Shown here one piece after another: positions 9,463-21,863 of a stretch of 64,000 nucleotides of DNA (position 1 is the stretch's first letter; each line of letters starts with the position of its first letter). The translations under genes were made by a program, and so were the position numbers. The notes beneath the pieces were generated by a model that worked only from the letters and a program-made list of their open reading frames with translations, was not told where the DNA came from and made no database searches. Source of the stretch: Oscheius sp. JU75 (Eukaryota; Nematoda; Chromadorea; Rhabditida; Rhabditidae); assembly GCA_037178855.1 (NCBI GenBank), contig JASJZC010000007.1, forward strand, positions 10,540,001-10,604,000. The letters are read 5' to 3'.

Positions 9463-12400
9463 TTAGTTGTCCGATTCGGAATCCGAAGACGAACTAGAAG
9501 AGGAACTGCTGGAAGAGTCGCTATCAGATTCGATGTCCGTATCAGAGTCGCCTGAAAATTACGCTGATTGACAGACGAGGGGAATCATCAAAGCTTAGAA
9601 AGAGGACTCAGAACGTACCTTCTCGGATCTTGTCCTCTTTCTCCTCCTCTTCTTCCTTCACGACTGCATCTCCGTCCTCTGCTCCAGCTGGCTTCTCCAT
9701 CTGAGCCTTCCAACGAGCGGCAGCTGCGAATAGTTTGTTGGCTCCCTTGGCCGCCTGGTCGCTCGGGAAGATGTAGTCAAAGTACTCTTCCCAGCCGGCA
9801 TCCACCCCATCCTCCGTCTGAATCTGGCGACGTCGCTTAATCTTTCTAGGCATAAGATTTTCGACTCTGAAACCCAACTTTTCATGTGAAATATGAACTG
9901 AAAGCTACCTCGCGATCTCTTTTTCGTTCTCAGCCTTCTTTTCCGCTTCCAGCCAAGCCTCCAGCAGCATTAGTCGCTCCTCCTTGTCACTGTTTTCCAG
10001 AGCTTTGTTGGCTCGTTCGAAAACTTTGCGAGCAGCTTCCATACGATCATGACCCTGTTCGAAGTCGGCGTACGAGACCCAGACTTTGATGTGGTTGGTC
10101 CTAGAGAGCAGCGTTTCATAGAGGTCTCTGGCTTTTTCAGTCTCATCGTTAGCGATCTCAAAGTCGATAAAGGCCTTCCATAAGAGTTCCGGCATGTCCA
10201 GGGCTGGCTGTTGGATAGCAATGTTGAAGATGGCTCGGGCACGTTCAGGATCTCCGAGGAGAGCTTCCAATTCCGCAAACTGAAAAATAGCTATTTATAG
10301 ACCAATAAGTTGATTCGATCATGAAGTCTTTCTCATCTTTTCATGTTAATCGCTCTTGTCAACCCGCCCGCTTCTTAATTCCAAAAAAAAGTAGTCCCTG
10401 TCATCTACTGCTTTTCACCAGCTTTCATCGGTGACATTCTTTATCGCTTTTGTTTCGTGACTTCATTCACAGTCAACATATTGTCCCTGCCATGTCAACG
10501 TGTTTTCTCCTAGAATTAGCTCCATGGTCGGTTTCCAAAGTTACGTGGTCCACTGTCAAGCAGTAGATGGGGAACTTTTGGCTTGTGTTTCGAAGAATAA
10601 AGAAATAAAACACCTTGTTCCAAGTTTTGCTGTTCTCCGGAGAGTATTCCAAGAACTTTTCGTAGAGGGTACGACAGCGATCGAACTCTCGCATCTGCAG
10701 TTCCAGTTCGATGTACTCGCGGAACAGCTTGTCTTTCGGACATTTACCGATCGAGACGCCCTGAAAGTTGAATCTCTGCCACGGTTATTTGAAATCTTAC
10801 CAAAATCTTGCGAGCTGCTTGAAGGTTCAGTTGTCTGATTTCAAAATGCGAGAACATGATCCAGACCTTGGCAAAGGTGAATCGTTTGTGGGGAATGAGT
10901 TCCAGACAGGCTTGATATACCTGAAAACCATTTTTTTTAAAGCTAAAGATGAAAATCAAACTTGGCGGGTCTTTTCCGTGTCATGGGCAATCATTTCCTG
11001 GTAGAGGGCATAGTTGATCCAGAGATAAATGTAGCGTCTCCAGTAGCGCTTTTCCTCATGAGGAGGCACGTTAGCGATGGCTCTCTCATACAGATCCTCG
11101 ACTTCCTCACGCGGGAGCTCTTCATTCTCCAATAGACGAATGTAGTCGAACCAAGCGTCATAGTTGAATGGATTGTCGGCTACTTCCTGGAATTGGTTCA
11201 GTCTGAGATGATGCAAAAGGATTCATTTTTTATGAAGAACGGGTGGAATTACCATCGAGAGTCACAAACTGTCACAGAAAACTTAGTAAACTAAAACTAT
11301 GGCTCTTACCTTCTCATATTGGAGCTTTCTCTTGCTCACAATGACGTCTTCAATTGTAGAACGTTCTCCGTACTTCTTCTCGTGGATTGTATAGAATTTA
11401 AAGATGTCGTTGGTTCTGTGCTCCGGGAGATGATCCAATCCGTACTTGTAGATTACTCGAGCTCTGTCATGCTCTTTTTGGCGTTCTTCGAACTGGGCGA
11501 AGGCGACCAATAGGGCCTCGCTCATGTGATCTTCACCGAAGTACTCCATTCCTTGTTCGTAGACCGTGCGAGAATTGCTCATCTCTCCGTGTTTCTCCTC
11601 GAAACGAGCATACTTGATCCAGTGACCAGGATTGGTTCCATGCACGTGGAGGAATCGCTGGTAAATCTTCCTGGCCCGATCGATCTCCTTGTATCTAAAA
11701 AGTGCTGTAAAAGCTTCGGTACGATTGGTTCTGTATTTGTTCCTTTTCCTACAAACTATAGCTTTATGTTTTGCATGCTGAGACAGTACGGGCTAGATTT
11801 GGTCAAGTTCCACAAAGAGGGTATCGGATAGTTGAACGAGACAGTACGGATTACTTCGACTGTACAATAGAGAAGTTCCCTTTCAAGCCGAGACACGGCA
11901 AAGATTTCCTCTACAGACTGAAGGGTACAGATAATACCGTACTTAAAACCGAGACAGTACGGGAGTGACCAGCCAAAATACTAACCGAAGCTCGAAATTT
12001 ATGTACGTCTGCCAAGCTTGCTCTGGCGGTTCCCATTCCATCCATCGCTCAAAGACCTGTCTGGCTCCGGGAACGTTTTCAATTACTTCCTCCATGTAGG
12101 AGTATTTGAGCCAGAACTGTGTAGCTCTCGGCAGAATGGTAACGGCTCTGTCAAAGATGTTACGTGCATGGTTGATCTGCTTGTTCCTGAAATACGATTC
12201 AGTGAAAAAAGCAATAGGAGGCCCTACCTCATCTCCATTTCCGCGTACTGAAGCCAGATGGTGATGGAGCGATGGTCGACATCTAGGCCACGTTCGAAAA
12301 CTGAGCGAGCCCTGAAATCCGAACGTTACGAGGAAAAATGAAGTACCGACCTTTGCAGTTCTCCAACGGACTCTTCCCATTTCCCGTACTTTACCCAATT

Positions 12401-12744
12401 GGCCAATTGATGCTTGTTCTTTCTGATACCGTCCTCAAACTCCTTTCTCTTTTTCCTCTGATACTCGGCAAGCTCTTCTGGGTCAGAAATCTTAAATACT
12501 TTGGTAATAGAGACGAAAATAGTGAAAAACTGACTCGGTTCTTTGGAGGAGGCGGTAGAAGTTCTAGCTCTCTCTCTTTAGCTTCACGAAGTAACTGCTC
12601 GGCAGTGATTTGAACTCCGGCGGGTTGCTGAAAAAATGATTCAAAATGTTTGACATGAGAGCCCACCTTGTTCTTGACTCGGGCCGCCTTCTTGGGCAAC
12701 TTCATGGCTTTGCGAGGAGCCTCTTGGCCCTCGTCGTCACTCAT
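9463..12744 (-). CDS. crn: Crooked neck / Clf1 spliceosome assembly factor
   Basis: Encodes the HAT-repeat scaffold of the NTC/Prp19 complex, required for tri-snRNP entry and spliceosome activation in the nucleus. The start [20 protein letters not shown] (12744) lies 6 nt after an acceptor-like ATTTTTAG. Then follow [30 protein letters not shown], and a long series of HAT repeats: [145 protein letters not shown]. The conserved tail [23 protein letters not shown] is present and the protein ends in an Asp/Ser run ([12 protein letters not shown]). About eleven short exons. Full-length and apparently functional. Confidence 0.95.
11700..11970 (+). repeat. Intronic cluster of three GAGACAGTACGG motifs
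   Basis: The unusually long Crooked neck intron here holds three exact copies of GAGACAGTACGG at 11780-11791, 11838-11849 and 11951-11962, all in the same orientation. Neighbouring introns of the gene are about 40-60 nt, so the block looks inserted. Confidence 0.65.
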
Positions 12745-13628
12745 GATGCTCTAAAAATATAGATTAGAAAAGATGAGAATGTGGAATAAAATAGTGGAAA
12801 ACTATTCGAAAAGGTAGAATTTCGTTACAACAACGAGAACTGGAAACTGGGAGCGATCGAGAATTCTATAAGTTTTCTAACGTATATTTTAGTAAAAAAA
12901 TTGCTTGGATAATGTGGAAAATCGATCTCGAGTTTGAAAAAAGCGGTGGATAGAAGCGAAAATGACCCGGTTCAAACGCGAAAGAAGAATGCTCAAGGTC
13001 CCGCCACGAAAAGCCTGCCCGTCTCAATGTACACTATGGTAGCTGTATCCTCGAAAGACCCTCGAAAATCTAAATTCTACTGAACTGTTAAGCTTTCTGC
13101 ATAAAAATTCGTAATCCTCACACGGAAATCACACTCTTGAACATAGAAAAAAGTATGGAAATCATCTAGTGGCCATATGGTAACCGAAAGTTTCAATGGA
13201 GTGGCCTGTACGCAATTTTGCGTCCTGTTAACTAATGGCATTTTGAATTTGTCTCCCACCAACGTGATCATTATAGCTGGCTTTCTTTATTAATCTGACT
13301 TCCGTTAGCTACCTTTCTTATTTGACGCAAAAAATTGATTCACAGTTTCTAGCTCCCCGCAATCATTAGTCGTCTTGCCGCCACAAAGGTTCTATGGCTC
13401 GCACCTTTTTGTTTACTGATGTTTATCGGACGGCGGGGCAGAGTGACCGCCCCTAGAAAATGGGGCTGTTTGAACGAAAATATAAACATAACTGTAGAAC
13501 AGGGGGGATAAACACTGTCTTGTGGCCGGTTTGGCACATCTGCTTCTCCGTTTTCTCACTCACACGGTGCGTGGCATCTCGTCTCTCGCTGAACACCTTT
13601 CAAAAACAAAAAATTGCAGCAGAGACAA
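12745..13628. other. Divergent promoter region, duplicated downstream
   Basis: Separates the Crooked neck start (-) from the chromo-barrel gene start (+). The stretch from about 13190 to 13628 is clearly similar to 15370-15721 (for example AATGGCATTTTGAAT, TTGTTTACTGATGTTTAT, TTTTGGCACATCTG/GGTTTGGCACATCTG, CTCGTCTCTCGCTGAACAC), so it was copied with the gene. Confidence 0.6.
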
Positions 13629-15165
13629 ATGACTAGCTACAGCGTAGGAGAGCTCGTTCTTGGATGCGATCGAGGAGATCCCTTCTTTTATGAAGCCGAG
13701 ATCGTCTCCAACAAGGCTCGCAATGGAAAGGCTGGCTTTTGGCTCAGCTATAAGGTATCCTAAAACTACACTCATTCTTTGGTTTGCAATGTTTTGTCTG
13801 TATAATAATGACACGTTAATGAATAAGTTGATGTAGTGGGTGTGAGAAAAAGACAGCGGTAATATAACATGACCGTAACAAGTGTACATGACGTTTGTGA
13901 GGGAGGAAGATGACAGACTGACATAGATAACGTGACGTTTTGTTCAGTCCTTGTTTAGCATAAAAAAAGATCGGCGTGCGCATATTAATACACAAATTGA
14001 TGTCTAAAACATAAGTCACCGCCAGTCAGACAAACTAAGTCATTCCTCCAAGAATGTTCCTGTGTGAATGAGCACAGAAATAGTCAGGATAACTACTTTT
14101 GTACTCCAGTCATACGACCACCAAGTTATTTCTAACATTCTCTTGTAGTTTACATCTAAATAAATATTTTAAGCACTTCAACTCCAGACAAGTCATCAAG
14201 ATCCCCCGCTTTATTCCAGAGAATGAAACCGCCAACCGAATGAAAAAGATGACTGATAAAGCCTACAAAGTGGCCAAGGTAGTGAATGACTAGTATACCT
14301 GCAAGCGAAACCATTTCAGGCCGAATACCAAAAACAACTGGAAGCCGGGAAGAAAGATGGAATAGCCAAGGTACAAATTTTGTTGTTCTTTTGTTTTAAT
14401 AACTCATTAGAAGAGGAAGGCCGCTTCTGACTCCAGAACTCAAAAGAATGAGACTCCTACCTCGAAAGTAGGTTTTTGTATAAACTGTTTGTTACACTTC
14501 CAACAAGGCAACCTTATTGTTTTTAGAAGAAGAGAATCGCCCAGAACAGCACCTCCAGCTCTAGCAGACCTGCTCTGAAGGTTCCGGTAAGAAATGTAGT
14601 ACCAGCAAGATGATGCCTTTTAGAAAGCTAATAAGGCTGTGAAACCACAGAAGGCTAAGATCCTCGTACAGTCTAGACTGAAGCAAAGCTAACAGTTCGT
14701 TTTTAGAAGAAGAAGACCAGTGCTCCCGGCTCGTCCTCGGCAAGCTCGGCACTGAAGAAGTCGCCATCGATAAGAGATTAGATACCAGCATGTTAATACT
14801 ATGGTTTAGAATGACAGGGCCAACGGGACGTCGACTTTCGAGAAAAAAGATGAGGAAAAGAAGGTAAAGGAACGGCTTAAATACTAGCATAATTCGATTA
14901 CAGAAGGTTGTCGCCAAGGCTAAGATCGCCCCCAAGAAGCCGGAGGCGACTGGAGCTCAGGTATCGTATTTATTGGCTTATGTAGTATCATAATTCGATT
15001 TCAGAAGATCGTCGCTCCCAAGAAGCCGGAGACGCCTGGAGTTCAGGTACGGCTCTCACTGGCCTCTACGAAACTTTACAGGTCAAAAACGGCAAAGTTT
15101 CTGGAGGTTTTGCTGGATTTGTCGCCAACAAACTATCCGCAGTTCGAAGTTATTTCGTAAAGTGA
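13629..15165 (+). CDS. Chromo-barrel (MRG/Tudor-knot-like) Lys-rich nuclear protein
   Basis: Exon 1 (13629-13754) begins MTSYSVGELVLGCDRGDPFF and continues YEAEIVSNKARNGKAGFWL, ending in SYK; exon 2 (from 14174) adds HFNSRQVIKIPRFIPENETA. Together they resemble the chromo-barrel fold of MRG15/MSL3/EAF3 proteins, where the YK-H/WNS segment lines the barrel; the acidic WDEWV motif is not present. The rest, in short exons separated by 40-50-nt introns, is Lys/Ser/Pro-rich and basic (KKRKAASDSRTQ, KKKRIAQNSTSSSSRP, KPQKAK), including a duplicated exon unit (IAPKKPEATGAQ, IVAPKKPETPGVQ). It ends AGFVANKLSAVRSYFVK. An AATAAA follows near 15191. Likely chromatin-bound; the exon around 14700-14780 is uncertain because one reading ends SIRD-stop. 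A decayed tandem copy follows. Confidence 0.6.
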
Positions 15166-15721
15166 TCTCCGATCTGTTAAAATTAAGTTATGGTGCAATA
15201 ATAAACGGTTTGTGCTAAAGGTGAAACCTACAAGACGACATTCGCAAAGTCTAAGAATCTGCCGTTCCAGCGTTTCTGATGTAGACATGACAAAGATGGT
15301 TTAAGGCAGTATGTTGATGTTGTGATTGAAGCCTTCAGCTCGCCGAGTGACTAAACGTTAGAAACAAAGTTTCACTAGAATTACCTATACGCAATGTTAC
15401 GTACCAATGGCATTTTGAATACTAGCCCAACGACACGGGCATAATATTTGACCTTCTTTATTTACCTGACTTCCGTTGTATGTGCTCCTTACTTGGCGCA
15501 AAAATTAATTGATAGTTCCTAGCTCCTTGCGATGATTTTTCGCCTTCATACCGGGTATATTGCTCTCACTTTGTTTACTGATGTTTATTTGACCGACTAT
15601 AAACATGACTGTATGAGGCATTGTCGAGATCGTTTTGGCACATCTGTCCCTCCTTTTTCTCGCTCACACATTCGTGGCTCCTCGTCTCTCGCTGAACACT
15701 TTTCAAAAAACGAAATTGCAG

Positions 15722-16183
15722 AAATGGTCTACGATACTGGATAGCGAGTGCTGGCCGCAATAAAGGCGCTGTCCTCTTCTATGAGGGATGCATCGTCGAG
15801 GTCAAGAAGACTCGCTACATGAATGCCAAGATAAACGATAATACATCTGCAAAATGCAATAAACATTCAGAAGCTGTATTATGAGCGTAAAAACTCCGAA
15901 AAGAATTCCGCCGTCGTCAAGGTAATCATGTATTCTTCATATTTCATTTTGTTTTCAGAAGAGAAGCACTGCCGCTCTCACCGACTCCGAGGAGGGCATC
16001 CCTTACAAGAAGGTAAGAATCTGTAAAAAGCTTGTTTGCTTCTTTCAACCTGGTAACGTTTCTGTTTTAGAAGCAGAAAAGAGCCCACAGTACCACTCTC
16101 TCTCCCCAAGAAGGCTTGTAAGCGCTTCCTCTGCTGGATCCCCGATATGGTCCGCCTTCCTCGGAAAACTCTTCGGAAAGTGA
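15722..16183 (+). pseudogene. Decayed tandem copy of the chromo-barrel gene
   Basis: The reading begins MVYDTG then stops; after a shift it continues GAVLFYEGCIVEVKKTRYMN, matching the first copy's GDPFFYEAEIVSNKARNGK. A later block RSTAALTDSEEGIPYKK corresponds to the KRKAASDSRTQ exon, and the end (GSPIWSAFLGKLFGK or a basic alternative frame) sits where copy 1 ends. The early stop and frameshift argue for a pseudogene. The 5' flank is duplicated as well. Confidence 0.65.
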
Positions 16184-17949
16184 TCTTGTGATTCTCGTCC
16201 GTTCTTAATTCATTTGCAGTATAAATTGTTTTATTTTCCGAAAGTTTTACGAATGTCAAGTATAATTTTATGTGTCATTGTTCAGATACAGATAAACTGG
16301 ACAGTATTCATTCACTAAATGGAGATTGAAGTTAATGACTCGAGCCCCATAGACAAGCTCTATTCTCTGCATTCAAGGTCATATTAGCCCAAAGACACCT
16401 ATAAATACTGCCTATACACGCCTTTCAAAAACCAGTTAGATGTGAGAATTGCCGGGTCGACGCCCTCCATCGGTCATTTCACTATTACCGCCGAGACCCC
16501 CGTACAGCTCCCATCACCTGTCATTATGCTTGCACGCTCTCGTCAAATTTATATATTTTGAGCGTGGGCGAAAGCTCCGCTTCTAAATATTGTTTAAGGC
16601 TGTCATTATGGACAAATACGGGTGTCTTGTGAGTCATGTCCGCGCGGCAGCCACTTACTTTCGGCAGAAAAAGTAGCCCCTGACGATATTGTATCTATCG
16701 CAACCTTGACATTGAGGCGAAGAATCCTCAATTTTGTTTCCATTGAATGTTCCTTTTCTCACAGTAACGGGTATTAGCTGCATTCTTCTTTGGATTGTCC
16801 GTGCCGATCAGAGAGACAGCTGTACTATCTCGATTACAGAGAGAACTACTCTGTCAGTTTGTCCCCGTCATCATGTTGCTTTTCATAATGCTCCAGTCAC
16901 GTGGCCCACGCAACAGACCAAAATGTTCTGTCTGTCATCTTGTTCGCTTTGTATTCCTACCAACTTTGTCAGATCATTAGCTTACTATCGTTTTCCTGTC
17001 TTTTTGTCGTTCCCGACTCCACTTTTGACTGCTTTTTGACCGCTCTTTTCACTGCTCGATTCTGTCGCCCTGATTCAGTCTCATTCTAGCAATGTTATCC
17101 AGCATCCTGGTGCTCTGTGTGTCAAATAAAGTAAGCATTCAGAACTAAAATTTGACCGTGAACTTGCTCTATATACTGTCCAGAGCCTGCTACAGGTATT
17201 ATAACCTCTTTAATATTTGCATCAAGAGGAAGCTGGCATCTGCATAACATACCGTTTTAGATTTCGGTCCACGGCAACATTGCAGCGCAGGTAGTATTCT
17301 ATCCCAATCAAGTGTTTAGAAATGCGTGGGAAGGTTTAGGGGACGCGGATTGTCGCACTCCGTATGTATAGGCCTCTTGGGAGTCCCCCGTAGAAGTGAT
17401 TCCAACTCTCATTCGAGTTGTCCCCGTTTTTCTCGTCAATATTCGGATGTGTCTGCTGATAAACCCGGCTATGCGCGAAAACACTCTTAGCTTCATTACG
17501 TATTCATGTTTGTCAAACAGCTGTCCAACTTAGCGTGATTTTGACCACTTGACGGGTGGGTGTGGTCAAAAAGTTTGCCCGCAAACAACTGACCCTTGTC
17601 AAATGTAGCTGATTGACCATCGTGGCTTAATTTGAACACAAATTTTCTGGGTAATTGGCCAGCTCGCCGACAAATACTTTGGGTAGTTGTTTGAATATTG
17701 GGGACCGAGTTAATTTCGGTGGGGAGGAACACACACACAAGTACTCGCATCGTCTTGCGCTATCGCATTTCCCGCGGGCATTTGACTCGTCTCTCGCAGC
17801 TGTGCACTCTCCCCATTGCCTTTTCTACTCCGCACTTCAGGAGCTCCCTCAGTCGACGCGGTGTCTGTCGTCTCACCGAGACGCACACTATCTCTTTGCG
17901 GGGCTCGGCCTAGCCTAGCTTGGCCTCCAGTGCTATGCGGGTAGCAGCC
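16184..17949. other. Intergenic 1.7 kb, nothing firmly identified
   Basis: No coding exon with support. A GC-richer block with TATAAATA at about 16400 followed by a compact sequence to 16510 could hold a promoter or small RNA, but no family could be matched. The last 250 bases are probably 5' UTR/promoter of UNC-76. Confidence 0.4.
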
Positions 17950-20900
17950 ATGGACGCCGACCTCCGAATACCCGACATACCCCTCGCCAAGGAGGAAGAC
18001 ATCGACTCCAACAAGAACAGTCAAACGTGAGTACTTGTTCTCTTTTATTTTTAACTTCATCTGTCTTTTTAAAAAACCATGTAAAAACCTTATTATCACA
18101 GCAAAAATGACCAGCTGACTCGACAGCCTTGCTCAAAACAGTTTCGGCATTCTTTTCATGCTCAGCTTTTATGCATCGATAAACCCGAAGGCTCCAGGTT
18201 TATGTCCCCCTGATTCAGCTCTTTCAATAGGCTGTCATTTCCTGTACGTGTGCGCGAAAAATGGGTGCAATGAAGGGTGCGCATATTAGGCTTCCAGTGG
18301 ACAATTGAGGCCAATTAGATTGGTCTGGGGGTAACGATTGATAGCTCCCTCTCTTTCTGACAATACACCAGGTAATCTGTATATGCTGTCACTCTTGTTG
18401 TTGTGACAACGTGTTCTCATCCGGATATTGGAGCTGGGAGAGGGAAAGAGCTTTACGCTGTAGTTTTACGACTCCAAAAGGTGGCTTTAAATCCGGCTGA
18501 ACACATGTTGCGATTTCGGTCGATCAACAATTGTACAGCTGATTTGTTTTGGCATACGGGGCACGTAAAACATTGGACAGCCCCCCCCCCCCCCATAGAA
18601 CACAATCAAAATGCAAAATCTTTGTAGAGAGCATTCTGTTTGTTTAGAGACTTGGTTTCGCAGAATCCTAGATGGGATTACGGGAGAGCTTATGTCTTTA
18701 AACAAAGAGAGGGATACCATATTTGCCCTGTTTTTCGATGCTCAGAAAAGGCACTAATACACTCGTTTTTCCTCTTTTTTTTCACCCTATGTTTGCCATA
18801 TTTCTCGCGCAGCGGCAGAACAGCAGCGGCTATCGTGTTTCGGTCCCTAGATTCAGGGGGCTATTCTTCTCGCCAACACCCCCACGGGCGCCAAAGGCGA
18901 TTACGACAAGGTCTTCATAACAAGATGTACATCACTGATTGAGGATACAGCCTCTGGAAGGCTCAGCTGGTCCTCTCTTAATGAGCGAGTGTTTCTTGGC
19001 AGAAGGCTGTCAGACATTGATCGAGCGCCTAAAAGGTCCCGATTGCGATGGGCCTCAGTCAAACACGGCCGTTTCTTCCCAGAGCTCGCAAAAGAGGCCT
19101 CCGGAGCCAATTTAGACTTTGACTCAATCCAAGGACCGGAAGTCGCTTCTGGGAGAGGCGAGGGATTTCGGGACAAATGGTCTCAAAAGAAATGCATTGG
19201 GTATTCCCGGGAACTACTTGCAACAAAAGGGGACTAGACTTTAAATTGAGTTTCAGGACGGATGAAGACATCGTCGGCTGCGAGGAAGACATCCGGCTGT
19301 CCGATGAGTTATCCGGATCACTCGAGGTACCCCAATCAACCTTCCTTAACAGGGGGAAAGTTTAGGATCTTGTTGGCAATTTCGAAGAAAAGGTCGTCAA
19401 ATGCCTGAAAGATCCAGATGTCAACACCGAGGACATTGCTCCCGTTCAAGTGAGAACGCAAGATGAGATCATGTCAGAAAGCCAGTGAGTTTTGCAATTT
19501 CCTTTATTTTCGGACCCCCTCTCGAAAAAAAAAGTTAATTACCATCAAGCGACTGCGTCCCAGCTCTTAATTAAAATGTGCTCAAAAACAAAAAACATTT
19601 CAGAACGTGGTGGACCCTGACTGGCAACTTTGGAAACATTCAGCCACTGGACTTTCACAAATCTATTATTCGCAAAAACATGATGCCTGCTCTGGATCTG
19701 AAGGAAAGAAAGGTAGGTTTTATCTAAAGTATCACCCTCGTGCTTACCCGCTTTTCCCCTATATTCCGCTTCGAGGAACTCGTTTACTGCAAAGAGTACA
19801 TGCTGCAAGCAATTGATTCCACCCTAAGACTACAACAAAAGCCCTGAAACAAAGAGAGAGCCGACGTCCCAGTTTCATAATCCCTCTCTGTCAAAATTCT
19901 CTTCCATCTGTTTCGTTACTATAATTCTTGTGCAGCTCCCCGTAATGTCTCATCGATCTCCCGAGAGGGGGGCTCCTCCTCTCCAAAACACGTCTACATC
20001 GGCGGCGCAGGTTACCAACTCCTGTGAATTATTCACCCATTTCTTAAGTGTAATATGACAAAATTTCCTTAATTCACATTCTGCCGCTTCATGCTTCTTA
20101 ATTATAAGTGCCGCCGGCCGGACACAATTAGATGTTCTGATCCCCAAAATGGCACAGCCTTCTCTCTAGATGAGCACCAGCCATTTGGGTTTAATAGATA
20201 ATGAGAAGAGAGAACAGGGTCATCTATCCCGGAGTGACATACAGAGGGAACACTGAAAAGAGTTCAGCTTTTTTCTTCTATCCTTTCGCTATGGAAATGA
20301 GTTCATTGAATAGGCAATGTGTTCTCTCTTGACAAGCTTAATCCCGTCCCCCCCTCTCTTCTCCATCTGTTTCTTTTCCCACCATTGCGTGAAGCCCTTT
20401 CATTTTGCTCGTCTTAAGTGTTCCCTCTTTCGTCATGTGAGAACAGGGAGCTGGCTAAGGAGACCCCAAAATGATGTCTCTTTTTCAGAACAGTGACGAC
20501 GGCGGGGTCGAGTCGTGCGACGAGGAAGAACTGCGTGCGCAGCTCGACATGCATCAGCTGGTCAGCCAGGGGGAGTCTGACGGATTCGCCGCCTCAAACG
20601 GCCGATCAAGTCATTGAGGAAATTGACGAAATGCTACAGGTACTGGTTTAGTTATTGTATTTTGGGGGACCGTGGAACCGTCAGAGACTCCTTGGGAGAA
20701 TTGACAACAGATAGACAACCTGGGTCGCTCTTTTCTAAATGCTGCTATGGAAAAAGGCCTAAAAGGCGGACCGCAACAAAATTAATGCATTTCTTTCAGT
20801 CCTGTGACTTTTCCATGTCAATGATGACCGACAGAACAATGGAATCCGTCGACTCGATGTACTCCTCGATGCGATCACCTCTGCCTTCTGGACATTCCAG

Positions 20901-21863
20901 CGACGCCGATACGAAACTACGTCAGACGCAGGCTCTGGCCAGCAATCCAGAGAGTGAGTAGATTTGGCCCGTCCAAGCCTGAGCCCAGTAGCGACTGGTC
21001 GCACAGCACTGCTTGCTGCCAACAAAGTCGCTACTACCCCCTTGAGAAAAACAGACAAAGATACTTTACCCGTTGTCGTAATATGTGTTCTGCAGGAAAC
21101 AACGACGAGGCCTTAAATGGTGAATTTCTCGGGTCTATAGTGCTCCTTTCAGTTTAGAGAAACAGTCTGGACTCAAAGTTAGACAAAGGTTCTGACAGAA
21201 ATCTGGGTCTAGACTGTGGGCCTCGTATAGTCAGTCAATTGTGGTCGTTCTCACCCTTACGCACCCTGCTTACAGCACAAAGCACGTTTTGTTCCTCTTA
21301 ACCCCCATACAGAGTAATCTGTCGATTTCAGATCTCCAAGAGCTTTCCTACTCGAAGTTGGTTAGTCTGAATGCTGAAATGGAGCAACTTATCCAGGTTT
21401 ACAATGAAAGTTTGGTCGAAGAGCTTGCATTGAGGTGAATTGATCGCAGAAAAATGACAGAAAAGGGTTTAGGGACGAGCTCGAGTATGAGAAAGAGATG
21501 AAAAATTCCTTTATTTCATTGCTACTATCAATCCAGAACAAGAGGAGACAGTTTGCAAACGAGAGAAAACGGAAAGGAGTAAGTCTTCTTTCTGTAACTT
21601 TTGTATTAAAACAGCTGTTTCAGGGGAAAGTTGATGCTTCACAGCTGCCGCAATTCATGACCGCGTCTATTCCCTACAACGAGGGTCAGAGCATCGATAA
21701 TGCTACTCTTGCTTCCTTAATAAAAAGTAAGTCTTGGGCACATTTTGATAGAAACCCCAATTTTCCAGTTTTAAAAGCCATCAACGATGACAACAGCACG
21801 GTGCCGACACTAATAACCGACTACATTTTGACGGTCGTGTGTCCGAGAACTGCCATTTGTTGA
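17950..21863 (+). CDS. unc-76: UNC-76 / FEZ (fasciculation and elongation protein zeta)
   Basis: FEZ proteins are kinesin-1 adaptors for axonal transport and outgrowth. The start MDADLRIPDIPLAKEED is at 17950 (an in-frame ATG lies 15 nt upstream). Later exons give TDEDIVGCEEDIRLSDEL, VGNFEEKVVKCLKDP and EDIAPVQ (matching the FEZ NEFDEKL...LAPV block), TWWTLTGNFGNIQPLDF, ELRAQLDMHQLVSQ, TADQVIEEIDEMLQ (nearly identical to vertebrate FEZ), then the coiled-coil FEZ core: ELSYSKLVSLNAEMEQLIQ, RDELEYEKEMKNSFISLLL, and the terminal TLITDYILTVVCPRTAIC. The exon at 20489-20639 needs a frame change near a G5 run (20569-20573) to connect LDMHQLVSQG to DSPPQTADQVIEE. All other joins seen keep phase. Introns are long here, up to 1.2 kb. 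Confidence 0.93.
18581..18594 (+). repeat. Poly-C microsatellite in UNC-76 intron 1
   Basis: An uninterrupted run of about 14 cytosines, unusual in this AT-leaning sequence and prone to sequencing or replication slippage. Confidence 0.8.

Noticed and set aside
16366-16520. Compact GC-richer block suspected of being a small nuclear or spliced-leader RNA
   Set aside because: No convincing Sm site, leader donor or paired stems that match a known RNA family.
16734-17089. Overlapping open frames with hydrophobic, Cys-rich translation
   Set aside because: Three frames are open at once over T/C-rich DNA, and none has family similarity or supporting splice sites.
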